Under the pieces are notes generated by a model. It was not told where the DNA came from, ran no database searches, and saw nothing but the letters and a program-made list of their open reading frames with translations. This document shows positions 56,949 through 64,000 of a stretch of 64,000 bases of DNA, in pieces. A program made the position numbers and the translations under genes. Origin of the DNA: Pseudomonadota bacterium (GTDB lineage: Bacteria; Pseudomonadota; Alphaproteobacteria; Micavibrionales; CSBR16-224); contig CP053449.1 in the NCBI GenBank assembly GCA_013285465.1, positions 1,570,735 to 1,634,734 on the forward strand. Direction: 5' to 3'. Position 1 is the stretch's first letter, and every line of letters starts with the position of its first letter.

Positions 56949-57752
56949 ATGAAAAAAAGCCTGAAAATATTATCCTCCTCCCTCGCTCTGGCGGCGTTTT
57001 GGGCGACGGCAACGCCGGCCTTTGCTGTGGATGTTTCCGAGATTGTCGCCAAAGCCAATCACAGCTCCTATTATCAGGGAGAAGACGGACGCGCCCATGT
57101 CAAAATGGAGATCACCGATAAACAGGGACGCAAACGCAGCCGCGATCTTGTCATCCTGCGCAAGGACGGCGGAGAAGATGACACGGAACAAAAATTCTAT
57201 GTCTATTTCAACCGTCCCGCCGATGTGAATAAAACCGTTTTCATGGTCTGGAAACATGTCGGTGCGGATGATGACCGCTGGATGTATCTGCCCGCGCTGG
57301 ATCTGGTGAAACGCATTGCAGCAAGCGACGAGCGCACCAGCTTTGTCGGCTCCGACTTTTTTTATGAAGATATTTCCGGACGCAACCCTGTCGAGGATAC
57401 ACATGAATTGCTGGAAACAACGGATAATTACTACGTATTGAAAAGCACACCCAAAGACCCTGATGCGGTGGAATTCAGCTATTTCAAAAGCTATATCCAC
57501 AAAGCCAGCTTCATCCCTGTCAAAATCGAATATTACGATAAAAACGGTAAAAAATACCGTGAAGGTGCTGCCGAAAAAGTCGAAACCATCGGCAAATATC
57601 CGACCGTGACGCAAGGCAGCATGACGGATTTGCGTTCGGGCAGTGTCACCAAACTGACCTATTCGAATGTGGATTATGATATCGGCGTGCCGGATGATAT
57701 TTTCACGGAACGCTATTTGCGCCAACCGCCTATGAGCTATATCAAACGATGA
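56949..57752 (+). CDS. LolA-like periplasmic (outer-membrane-sorting) protein
   Basis: The product is 267 residues with a signal peptide (MKKSLKILSS...TPAFA, cleavage near residue 27). The mature part has DGRAHVKMEITDKQGRKRSRDLVI, the pattern of the LolA/LppX-like 'outer membrane lipoprotein-sorting' family that occurs together with RND exporters. It probably shuttles a lipid or lipoprotein between the RND pump and the outer membrane. The start is ATG 56949 after AAGGAGATG. Its stop overlaps the next start (ATGA 57749-57752). Confidence 0.8.
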   Translation: MKKSLKILSSSLALAAFWATATPAFAVDVSEIVAKANHSSYYQGEDGRAHVKMEITDKQGRKRSRDLVILRKDGGEDDTEQKFYVYFNRPADVNKTVFMVWKHVGADDDRWMYLPALDLVKRIAASDERTSFVGSDFFYEDISGRNPVEDTHELLETTDNYYVLKSTPKDPDAVEFSYFKSYIHKASFIPVKIEYYDKNGKKYREGAAEKVETIGKYPTVTQGSMTDLRSGSVTKLTYSNVDYDIGVPDDIFTERYLRQPPMSYIKR

Positions 57753-59221
57753 GAAAATTGCTCCTGCTCTCCGCTATTCTGTTGCCCGTATTCGCGACGG
57801 CTCCTGCCGCTGCGGAGGAGCCGCCTCTGCCTTTCGGTCTGGGCGGCGGCACAACATCATCCGAACCGGCCCTTCCCGCAGGGCTTGGTGGCAGTGATGA
57901 ACCGTCATTGCCGATGGGGCTTGAAAGCACTGAACCCGCGCTTCCCTCAGGCATTGATATGATGGAGACAGATTTTGCTGATAGCCCGACAGCAGAAGAA
58001 AAACAGGGTTTTGATCTGCCCTTCCATCTGACAGGCTTTATCGAAACCCGCGCAGGTATCCGCCTTCCCGGTCAGAATTTTGAAAAAGATGCCAGCATCG
58101 GCGAAACCCGTTTGCAGCTTCAGGCCGAAAAATTCTGGGATAAAATCAGCACCCGCATCACGGCGGATTTTATCGCCGATCCCGTTGCCGACCGCTGGGC
58201 GATTGACCTTGATAACGGTGACGGCTGGATTGACCTGCGCGAGGCTTTTGTCAGCTGGCGCGCAACGGATTTCATGGATGTCAAAGCCGGGCGGCAAATC
58301 CTGACATGGGGTACGGGTGATCTTATCTTCCTGAACGACCTGTTCCCGAAAGACTTCGATTCTTTTTTCATCGGGCGTGACGAGGAATATCTGAAAGCAC
58401 CGTCTGATGCGCTGAAAACGTCGTTCTTTTCCGACATCGCCAATCTGGATGTTGTTTACACACCGAATTTTGATTCAGACCGTTTCGCCGATGGCGCACG
58501 CATCAGCACCTTCAACCCGTTCACAGGCGGACAGACAAGTCGCGGCACCGTGCTGATGACAGACCCGCGCGGAAAATATTTCACCGAAGATGAATGGGCG
58601 ATGCGGCTCTACAGAAATTTCGGTGCCTATGAAACCGCACTTTACGGCTATGACGGTTACTGGAAAAACCCGCAGGGGCTGGATGTGCCGAATACGCGTG
58701 CTACCTTCCCGCGCTTGTCCGTTTATGGTGCCAGTATCCGCGGGCCGGTTTATCACGGCATCGGAAATATGGAAGTCGCCTATTACGACAGCAAGGACGA
58801 CAGATCAGGGCGCAACGCCGTATTGCCGAACAGCCAGTTCCGCGTCCTGATGGGTTATGAGCAGGAAATCGCCACGGAGCTGACCGGCGGCTTCCAGTAC
58901 AATCTGGAACATACGACGGATTACGATAGGCTGATCGCCGCCGCCGCGCCGGGGTCGCCCGTGCCGGATGAAAACCGTCATGTTTTCACGCTGCGCCTGA
59001 CAAAATTCCTGATGAACCAGAATGTCAAATTGTCGCTTTTCAATTTTCTTGCCCCCGGCGACAGTGACGGTTACACACGCGGCAATATCAACTGGAAACT
59101 GACTGACCAATGGACGGCAGAGGCCGGTGGCAATCTTTTCTATGGCGAAAGCCGCAACACCTTTTTCGGACAGCTGGAAGATAACAGCAATCTGTATGTT
59201 TCTCTGCGCTACAGTTTTTAA
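57749..59221 (+). CDS. outer-membrane beta-barrel protein with proline-rich repeats (DUF1302-like)
   Basis: The product is 490 residues. A signal peptide (cleavage near residue 22) precedes a repetitive linker (about 24-72; four units of the type EPxLPxGL). From about 85 on there are alternating amphipathic strands and a final aromatic residue (SLRYSF), typical of outer-membrane barrels. WGTGDLIFLNDLFPKDFDSFF is the core motif of the family with RND/LolA partners. It may form the exit pore or acceptor of the exporter. It overlaps the LolA-like gene by 4 bp. Confidence 0.8.
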   Translation: MRKLLLLSAILLPVFATAPAAAEEPPLPFGLGGGTTSSEPALPAGLGGSDEPSLPMGLESTEPALPSGIDMMETDFADSPTAEEKQGFDLPFHLTGFIETRAGIRLPGQNFEKDASIGETRLQLQAEKFWDKISTRITADFIADPVADRWAIDLDNGDGWIDLREAFVSWRATDFMDVKAGRQILTWGTGDLIFLNDLFPKDFDSFFIGRDEEYLKAPSDALKTSFFSDIANLDVVYTPNFDSDRFADGARISTFNPFTGGQTSRGTVLMTDPRGKYFTEDEWAMRLYRNFGAYETALYGYDGYWKNPQGLDVPNTRATFPRLSVYGASIRGPVYHGIGNMEVAYYDSKDDRSGRNAVLPNSQFRVLMGYEQEIATELTGGFQYNLEHTTDYDRLIAAAAPGSPVPDENRHVFTLRLTKFLMNQNVKLSLFNFLAPGDSDGYTRGNINWKLTDQWTAEAGGNLFYGESRNTFFGQLEDNSNLYVSLRYSF

Positions 59222-59251
59222 GATATCCGTTTAGCAAGAAAGGGCATCATT

Positions 59252-59578
59252 ATGAGTAAAATTGAAATGGTCGATTGCAAAACCTTAAAGGAATGGCTGG
59301 ATAAAGACGAAGCCGTGGTGATTGATGTGCGCGAGATTGCCGAATATGATGCGGCGCATATCAAGGATGCCATTCTGATACCGGTCGGTACATGTTCAAC
59401 CGATACCGTGCCGCATACACCCGGCAAAAAAATTGTTTTCCACTGCAAAGCAGGGCTGCGCGGCAGCAAAGCTTGTGAAATTTGCGCCAAGGGTCTGCCT
59501 GAAACAACCGTCTATAATCTGCAAGGCGGACTGGATGCATGGATTGCGCAGGGCTATCCCGTTCAGAAATCCGCTTAA
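59252..59578 (+). CDS. single-domain rhodanese
   Basis: The product is 108 residues. The rhodanese fold is clear: VVIDVREIAEYDAAHIKDAILIPVG, active-site loop HCKAGLRGSKA with Cys65, and NLQGGLDAWIAQGYPV. It has no signal peptide. It carries persulfide sulfur in the cytosol, fitting the SQR upstream. ATG 59252 has AAGAAAGG 9-16 nt upstream. Its stop and that of hemN overlap in opposite directions at 59575-59578. Confidence 0.95.
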   Translation: MSKIEMVDCKTLKEWLDKDEAVVIDVREIAEYDAAHIKDAILIPVGTCSTDTVPHTPGKKIVFHCKAGLRGSKACEICAKGLPETTVYNLQGGLDAWIAQGYPVQKSA

Positions 59579-60927
59579 ACAGCTTTTGCGTGGCGCGTTT
59601 CGCAGGGCTGAAAATAAGGGTCGAAACAAGCCGCCACAATTCTAACAAAGGGACGTCCGCCTTCCGTCACGGTCAGCCTGCCTCCATCCCTCTCTAAAAT
59701 TCCATCTTGCTCCAGCAGTGCAAGCGCGGACTCCGTCTCTTCCCGCAAATGCGGAATATCCGTGTAATGCCCAAGATCAACCGTGAAATAACACATGATT
59801 TCTTCAATCAGCGCGCGGCGGCGCGTATCTTCTTCCGTCAAGACACGTCCACGTTTCACAGGAAACAGGCCGTTATTAACAGCACGGCGATATGCGGGCG
59901 CATCGGTAATATTCTGCAAATAAGCACCGCCGAAACTGCTGATGGATGACAGCCCGAAACCGAGCACAATTTCAGATTCATCATCGGTATAGCCTTGGAA
60001 ATTACGGCGCAGGGTTTTATTTTCCAGCGCGGTATATAAGGGATCATCTTTTCTGGCAAAATGATCCATGCCGATAGCGGCATATCCGGCATCTTGCAAA
60101 GTCTTGTTCAACAGCGCCGTCATCTCAAAACGCCGGCGGGCATCAGGCAAATGGTAAACCTCCAAAAGCTTCTGATGCTTTTTCATCCAGGGCACATGCG
60201 CATAACCGAAGACAGAGAATCTATCCGGATTTAAGGCAATCGCCTGTGCGGAGGTTTTGGCAACCGTTTCCGCCGTCTGCTCCGGCAAACCGATAATCAG
60301 ATCGAAATTCAGATGATAAATGCCCTCATCCCGCAGCGTCTCCACGCAGCTTTTCACTTGTTCGAAAGGCTGAATACGGTTGATACAGTTTTGCACCTGC
60401 GGATCAAAATCCTGAATACCAAGGCTTGCGCGTTTCACACCCATTTGCGCATAGGCACGGATTTTTTCTTTTGTCAGCAGGCGCGGATCCATCTCCATAT
60501 CAATCACTGCGCCGCTGTCCAGCCGCGCAAAACGGGTGAGCGTTTCCAGCAAATGCGCGACATCATCCGTTTTTAAAAAATTCGGAGAACCCCCGCCAAA
60601 ATGCAGACGGTTAATTTTCAAATCCTTTGGAAGATATTCTCCGGCTTTACGGATTTCGGCATGCAACAATTCCAGATAGCTTTGTACGGGGCTGTAGCTG
60701 TTGACGATTTTAGTATTACAGCCGCAGTAATGGCACAGCTGATGACAAAACGGCACATGGATATATAAAGAAACCGGCTTATCGGTATCAATGCCGGACA
60801 GCAGAGCGGCACAATCATCCTGCGCGATATCCTGATCAAACTGTACCGCCGTCGGAAAGCTGGTATAGCGCGGCGCGGGGCGATCATATTTCGTCAGCAG
60901 ATCATATGGGATTTGTTGCATCATCAT
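59575..60927 (-). CDS. hemN: oxygen-independent coproporphyrinogen III oxidase
   Basis: The product is 450 residues of the radical-SAM class. The 4Fe-4S motif is CHQLCHYC (Cys61, Cys65, Cys68), followed by INRLHFGGGSPNFL and the HemN-specific NLDLIIGLPEQT-like stretch (FDLIIGLPEQT) and the C-terminal domain. It decarboxylates coproporphyrinogen III to protoporphyrinogen IX without oxygen. An FNR-type box is centred about 43 bp upstream of ATG 60927. Two more in-frame ATGs follow the first. The length is standard. Confidence 0.95.
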   Translation of the reverse strand: MMMQQIPYDLLTKYDRPAPRYTSFPTAVQFDQDIAQDDCAALLSGIDTDKPVSLYIHVPFCHQLCHYCGCNTKIVNSYSPVQSYLELLHAEIRKAGEYLPKDLKINRLHFGGGSPNFLKTDDVAHLLETLTRFARLDSGAVIDMEMDPRLLTKEKIRAYAQMGVKRASLGIQDFDPQVQNCINRIQPFEQVKSCVETLRDEGIYHLNFDLIIGLPEQTAETVAKTSAQAIALNPDRFSVFGYAHVPWMKKHQKLLEVYHLPDARRRFEMTALLNKTLQDAGYAAIGMDHFARKDDPLYTALENKTLRRNFQGYTDDESEIVLGFGLSSISSFGGAYLQNITDAPAYRRAVNNGLFPVKRGRVLTEEDTRRRALIEEIMCYFTVDLGHYTDIPHLREETESALALLEQDGILERDGGRLTVTEGGRPFVRIVAACFDPYFQPCETRHAKAV

Positions 60928-60963
60928 AGCCGGAAACTTACCCTAAACAGCCCGCCTCACGCC

Positions 60964-60977
60964 TTGATTTGGATCAA
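60964..60977. promoter_or_regulatory. FNR/FixK-type box before hemN
   Basis: TTGATTTGGATCAA is a perfect match to the FNR/FixK consensus TTGAT-N4-ATCAA. Its centre is about 43 bp upstream of the hemN start, appropriate for activation of heme synthesis at low oxygen. Confidence 0.85.
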
Positions 60978-61021
60978 GTTTTTATGACTTACAATAGAGT
61001 TGAAGCAAGGTTTCAGGCCTC

Positions 61022-61061
61022 TTAAAAAAAATAGCGCCCCTGCTTTTGCAAGGGCGCTATT
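61022..61061 (-). terminator. intrinsic terminator of the SPFH gene
   Basis: AATAGCGCCC (61030-61039) pairs with GGGCGCTATT (61052-61061). On the minus strand the stem is followed by eight T residues. It lies 21 bp after the SPFH stop. Confidence 0.9.
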
Positions 61062-61081
61062 CCTAAAAATATTTATTATTT

Positions 61082-62020
61082 TTATTTGCCGGGAGCTTTC
61101 GGCGCTTTAATTGCCGGAACAATTTCCCGCATATCTACCAAAGTGGAGGCACCGCCGCCGGATACGGCAGGTACGGAACCATCCCATTTGCTTGTTTGCA
61201 GATAGGTCGCAATATTTTCCTGACCAATAGCTTCAACAATTTTCAGGAAACCTTCCGCTTCGGCTTGCGCAATGGCAAGGTTACCAATAGCTTCAGCTTC
61301 TTTTTGCTTTTGCAGCTGATATGCGGCAGCATCGGCTTCCAGTTTTTTGGCTTCGTTCGCGCCTTCTGCCGTCACGATTGTTTTGTCTTTTTCAACACGT
61401 TGCTGCTCCAGCTCTGTTCTTTTTTCGTCCAGAACGGCTTTGGCGTTCGCAGCTTTACTGACCGCTCTTTCAAAGTCATCATCAAAATCAAAATTCGGCA
61501 TTTTGACGGCGACAACTTCAATACCCAGCAGATCTTTCACTTGCTTGCCGGTTTCTTCGGTTACCTGCAACATGATCTGCTCGCGATTCTGCGCTACATT
61601 TTGCGCTTCTTGACGACCCAGAGCGCTTTTTGCAGCATCCATCACCGTTGTTTCAAGCTTGCTGAGATAATCGGGGTTGTTTTTAAAGATTGAGACAAGC
61701 TCGCCTTCCGGCATTTTGTACATCACGGTCAATGATGCCGTAATGACCTGGTTGTCCCGTGTATATGTTGACACAACCGGATAATCAGCTTGTTGCAAAG
61801 AAATATCGACTTTTTTAACGGATGTTAAAAACGGCATTTTCAGGCTAAAGCCCTGAGAACGGAGCTGATCCGCACTCTCTGTGACCATTTCACCGAGGCG
61901 GTAATCAATACCACGCTCTGTTTCTTCCAGGATTGTAAAGGAACCCAAGCCAAGACCAACCGCACCCACCAGAGCAACACCGGCAAAAGCTTTTGAAGGC
62001 GAAAAATTAAATTCTGTCAT
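61082..62020 (-). CDS. SPFH/prohibitin-family membrane protein
   Basis: The product is 312 residues. An N-terminal hydrophobic helix (about 10-30, FAGVALVGAVGLGLGSFTIL) precedes the SPFH domain (ERGIDYRLGEM to about 200) and a long charged coiled-coil (about 200-260) rich in Ala/Glu/Lys (NAKAVLDEKRTELEQQRVEK). Such proteins form oligomeric rings or scaffolds at the inner membrane and are related to HflC/HflK and prohibitins. ATG 62020 follows TGGAGAATA; a longer frame to 62074 is discarded. It stands alone. Confidence 0.88.
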   Translation of the reverse strand: MTEFNFSPSKAFAGVALVGAVGLGLGSFTILEETERGIDYRLGEMVTESADQLRSQGFSLKMPFLTSVKKVDISLQQADYPVVSTYTRDNQVITASLTVMYKMPEGELVSIFKNNPDYLSKLETTVMDAAKSALGRQEAQNVAQNREQIMLQVTEETGKQVKDLLGIEVVAVKMPNFDFDDDFERAVSKAANAKAVLDEKRTELEQQRVEKDKTIVTAEGANEAKKLEADAAAYQLQKQKEAEAIGNLAIAQAEAEGFLKIVEAIGQENIATYLQTSKWDGSVPAVSGGGASTLVDMREIVPAIKAPKAPGK

Positions 62021-62199
62021 TGTGTATTCTCCATTACCAAATTTCGTTTTGTTACATTCGCAACGTTCATCCAATATTAAACGTTCAGGGACTATATGTT
62101 AATATACACAGTATGTCAAATGAATATGATTAAATAATTGTTTATAAGGCACAATACCGGCTTGCCTTTTTAAACTTCAGAACTGAAAGAGAGAAAATT

Positions 62200-62287
62200 T
62201 GGTGCGAGCGGGGGGACTTGAACCCCCAAGGGCACAAGGCCCGACGGATTTTAAGTCCGTTGCGTCTACCTATTCCGCCACGCTCGC
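62200..62287 (-). tRNA. tRNA-Leu (UAA)
   Basis: On the minus strand it reads GCGAGCGTGGCGGAATAGG and on to a 3' CCA at 62200-62202. The anticodon loop CTTAAAATC carries TAA, and a long variable arm (about 13 nt) marks a leucine tRNA. The acceptor stem GCGAGCG/CGCTCGC is perfect. Confidence 0.97.
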
Positions 62288-62341
62288 TTGAAGACTTTTT
62301 TAATTTATTCCGCACAGCCGCCGCTGGCAAGTAAAAAGGAA

Positions 62342-62369
62342 ACAGACCGCCTTCGAAAAAGCGGCCTGT
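62342..62369 (-). terminator. terminator after glnII
   Basis: ACAG and CCGC (62342-62345, 62347-62350) pair with GCGG and CTGT (62361-62364, 62366-62369) around a single mismatch. On the minus strand TTTCCTTTTTAC follows. Confidence 0.6.
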
Positions 62370-62402
62370 CTCTGAAAAAATATAATACTGCAGGACAGCG
62401 GC

Positions 62403-63524
62403 TTAAACCGCAGCAACCGCAGCAGGTTTTTTCGCATCTTCGCGCGGCCATGCCGTAAACTGCATTACCGCTTCGTCAACACCGCAAACCGTTGTGCACA
62501 GACGTGCCGCAACCAGATACGGGTCAGCATTTGCACCCGGACGGCGGTCTTCAAAATAACCGTAGCCCTTATCGGCAACCTGACGCGGAATACGGATAGA
62601 GGCACCGCGGTCGGCATCACCTGCACGGAAAGTGTTGATGTCACAGGTTTCATGATGACCGGTCAGACGACGCTCCAGACCATGACCATAGAGCTTGATA
62701 TGTTCTTTATGCTTTTTCTCAAGCGCTTTCACCGCTTTTTCAATTGCCGCTTTGCCTGTTTTTGTATCACGAATCTCCTTTGTCGAGAAGTTCGTGTGCA
62801 TACCTGCCCCGTTCCAGTCGCCGGAGACCGGCTTGTTATGTGTGGAAACGACAATGCCGTATTGTTCGCCAACGCGGTACAACAAGTAACGTGCAAGCCA
62901 GAGGTGATCGGACACGGTCAGCACATCATTGGCTTCGCCGGCATCACCGCGGTAACCGATCTGGAATTCCCACTGGCCGGGCATGACTTCGGCATTAATG
63001 CCGTAGAACAGCAGACCGGCATCAAGACACATCGCCGCATGTTCTTCAACCATCTCGCGGCCATAAACTTCATCCGCGCCCACGCCGCAGTAATACGGCC
63101 CCTGCGGTCCGGGGAAGCCGCTTTCCGGCCAACCCAGCGGCGTACGGCCGTCAAACAGCGTATATTCCTGTTCAAAGCCTGCCCAGGGCTCATGTGCGGC
63201 GGCTCCGGCATCCAGAATGGCGCGCAACTGTGCGCGGGAGTTACTTTCATGCACATCGCCATTCGGCGCGTAAACTTCCGTCATCACCAGATAGCTGCCC
63301 GGACCGCGGAACGGATCGGGAACAAAAGCCACCGGCTTCAGGATACAATCGGAATCATGCCCTTCAGCCTGACGCGTTGAAGACCCGTCAAAGCTCCACT
63401 CGGGAAAATCTTCGAGTGACGGCTCAAGGCCGAGTTTGACAACACGCGTTTTCGAACGCAGATAGCGCGTCGGCAACGCACCGTCAATCCAGATATATTC
63501 AGCAAAACCAAATTCAGCAGACAT
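62403..63524 (-). CDS. glnII: type II (GlnII, eukaryote-like) glutamine synthetase
   Basis: The product is 373 residues. The N-terminus AEYIWIDGALPTRYLRSKTRV and EWSFDGSSTRQAEG, FEQEYTLFDG, GWPESGFPGPQGPYYCGVG and NGAGMHTNFSTKEIRD are diagnostic of the octameric/decameric GSII clade, not the 470-residue GSI. It assimilates ammonium into glutamine in the cytosol. In rhizobia GlnII is the second enzyme, regulated by NtrC; no NtrC or sigma54 element is evident in the 190 bp upstream. The Ala-rich tail (KKPAAVAAV) is short. Confidence 0.95.
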   Translation of the reverse strand: MSAEFGFAEYIWIDGALPTRYLRSKTRVVKLGLEPSLEDFPEWSFDGSSTRQAEGHDSDCILKPVAFVPDPFRGPGSYLVMTEVYAPNGDVHESNSRAQLRAILDAGAAAHEPWAGFEQEYTLFDGRTPLGWPESGFPGPQGPYYCGVGADEVYGREMVEEHAAMCLDAGLLFYGINAEVMPGQWEFQIGYRGDAGEANDVLTVSDHLWLARYLLYRVGEQYGIVVSTHNKPVSGDWNGAGMHTNFSTKEIRDTKTGKAAIEKAVKALEKKHKEHIKLYGHGLERRLTGHHETCDINTFRAGDADRGASIRIPRQVADKGYGYFEDRRPGANADPYLVAARLCTTVCGVDEAVMQFTAWPREDAKKPAAVAAV

Positions 63525-63715
63525 GGTAAAAACCCTCTCTTTATTTAAATAGACACACAGTTACATGACGATATTCTGATATTCAATTCAAAGATAAAAC
63601 CATCTGTAGAAAATCTCAACCGAAATTTTGCACCGCAACAAAGAAAAGAACACAGGGAAAGCATGGTATTTCGCAGGCGAATCCTGTATTCTAATTCTCC
63701 AGACAGAAAGAAAAA

Positions 63716-64000
63716 ATGACAAGCGAAGCATTACCTCATACCCTATCTGCGGATTCAAACCCCGCCGAAGAGCTGACGGAACATATCCCCGCTCCGGTGC
63801 CTGCCCCTGTGCGGCGCGGCGATATTGTCATGACCGCGCCCGTACTGACCCTGCGCAAACGCAAGGCTCATTATCTAACAGCGGATGGGGAGGCGCTGAC
63901 ACCGAAACCTGCGGAACTCGGCCGCCTGCTTTCGGGGCAGATGCCGCTGGTCTGCCATGCCCCGTCCATTGCGCAGCAGCTGAATATCGCGCCCTTTGCC
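63716..64000 (+). CDS. DinG/Rad3-like ATP-dependent helicase, N-terminal part (cut by window end)
   Basis: The first 95 codons are present. After a variable, proline-rich stretch (HIPAPVPAPVRRGDIVMTAPV) comes LVCHAPSIAQQLNIAPFA, which matches the alphaproteobacterial DinG-like helicases that begin with a short domain ending in 'vHAP...rRL...FD'. The catalytic motifs lie beyond the window. It is divergent from glnII with a 191-bp gap. The assignment is by the short match only. Confidence 0.65.
   Translation, partial: MTSEALPHTLSADSNPAEELTEHIPAPVPAPVRRGDIVMTAPVLTLRKRKAHYLTADGEALTPKPAELGRLLSGQMPLVCHAPSIAQQLNIAPFA

Noticed and set aside
56970..57725. 251-codon frame opposite the LolA-like gene
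   Set aside because: Antisense shadow; the plus-strand gene has signal peptide, ribosome site and operon overlap.

Overview
The window looks like a chromosomal segment of an alphaproteobacterium of moderate GC content (my impression is near 50%). The evidence is the gene families and their arrangement: groES-groEL, a cysteine-free bL31, an IbpA-type small heat-shock protein, a GlnII-type glutamine synthetase, an FNR/FixK-type box before hemN, and a DinG-like helicase start typical of the class. The exact order is not determined; a Micavibrionales or Rhodospirillales relative would fit but is a guess.

Region 1 (1-32.8 kb) is mostly conserved core genome. It holds the end of aroC, a membrane-anchored linalool dehydratase/isomerase-like protein, dgkA, groESL, trxA, a glycosyltransferase, prfC, rpmE, hsp20, an ABC exporter, rpsD, rarA, glpD-glpK, a histidine-kinase-like protein without its phosphoacceptor histidine, and a DUF3307 protein. 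Next come a cNMP-EAL phosphodiesterase followed by a DadA-like oxidase and a DUF1028 protein, a Sel1 lipoprotein-like protein, folC, a ferredoxin reductase/membrane protein/ferredoxin cluster, pheST and a DUF177 protein.

Region 2 (32765-52634) is a 19.8-kb integrative element inserted in the 3' end of tRNA-Glu(UUC). The 46-bp 3' end of the tRNA is repeated exactly at the far end. Just inside each end lies a near-identical 25-bp sequence, probably an integrase arm site. The backbone is a tyrosine integrase, an AlpA-like regulator, a primase-helicase and short 9-bp iteron-like repeats at both ends of the primase gene; no capsid or packaging genes are seen. The cargo is defensive and SOS-related. 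It includes a single-chain type ISP restriction-modification enzyme overlapped by a COG1112-like helicase with a Vsr/DUF559-type nuclease domain, which is overlapped in turn by a small membrane protein. Next is a complete type II-A-like retron (ncRNA, nucleoside-deoxyribosyltransferase-like effector, reverse transcriptase), and then umuD, an unknown gene and umuC. A separate plus-strand unit holds a sigma70-like promoter, a roughly 200-nt highly structured RNA ending in an intrinsic terminator, and two small overlapping genes. I recognise neither this RNA nor its two genes.

Region 3 (52.6-64 kb) returns to chromosome. It starts with an apparent operon for sulfide oxidation joined to an envelope export system: DUF2892-like membrane protein, sulfide:quinone oxidoreductase, RND exporter, LolA-like periplasmic protein, outer-membrane barrel and rhodanese. 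Then come hemN with an FNR-type box, an SPFH/prohibitin protein, tRNA-Leu(UAA), glnII and the start of a DinG-like helicase.

The best candidates for undescribed biology are the structured RNA with its small gene pair, the ISP/helicase-nuclease/membrane-protein operon, and the membrane-fused linalool dehydratase-like protein. All calls come from reading the sequence; no alignment, folding or database search was run.
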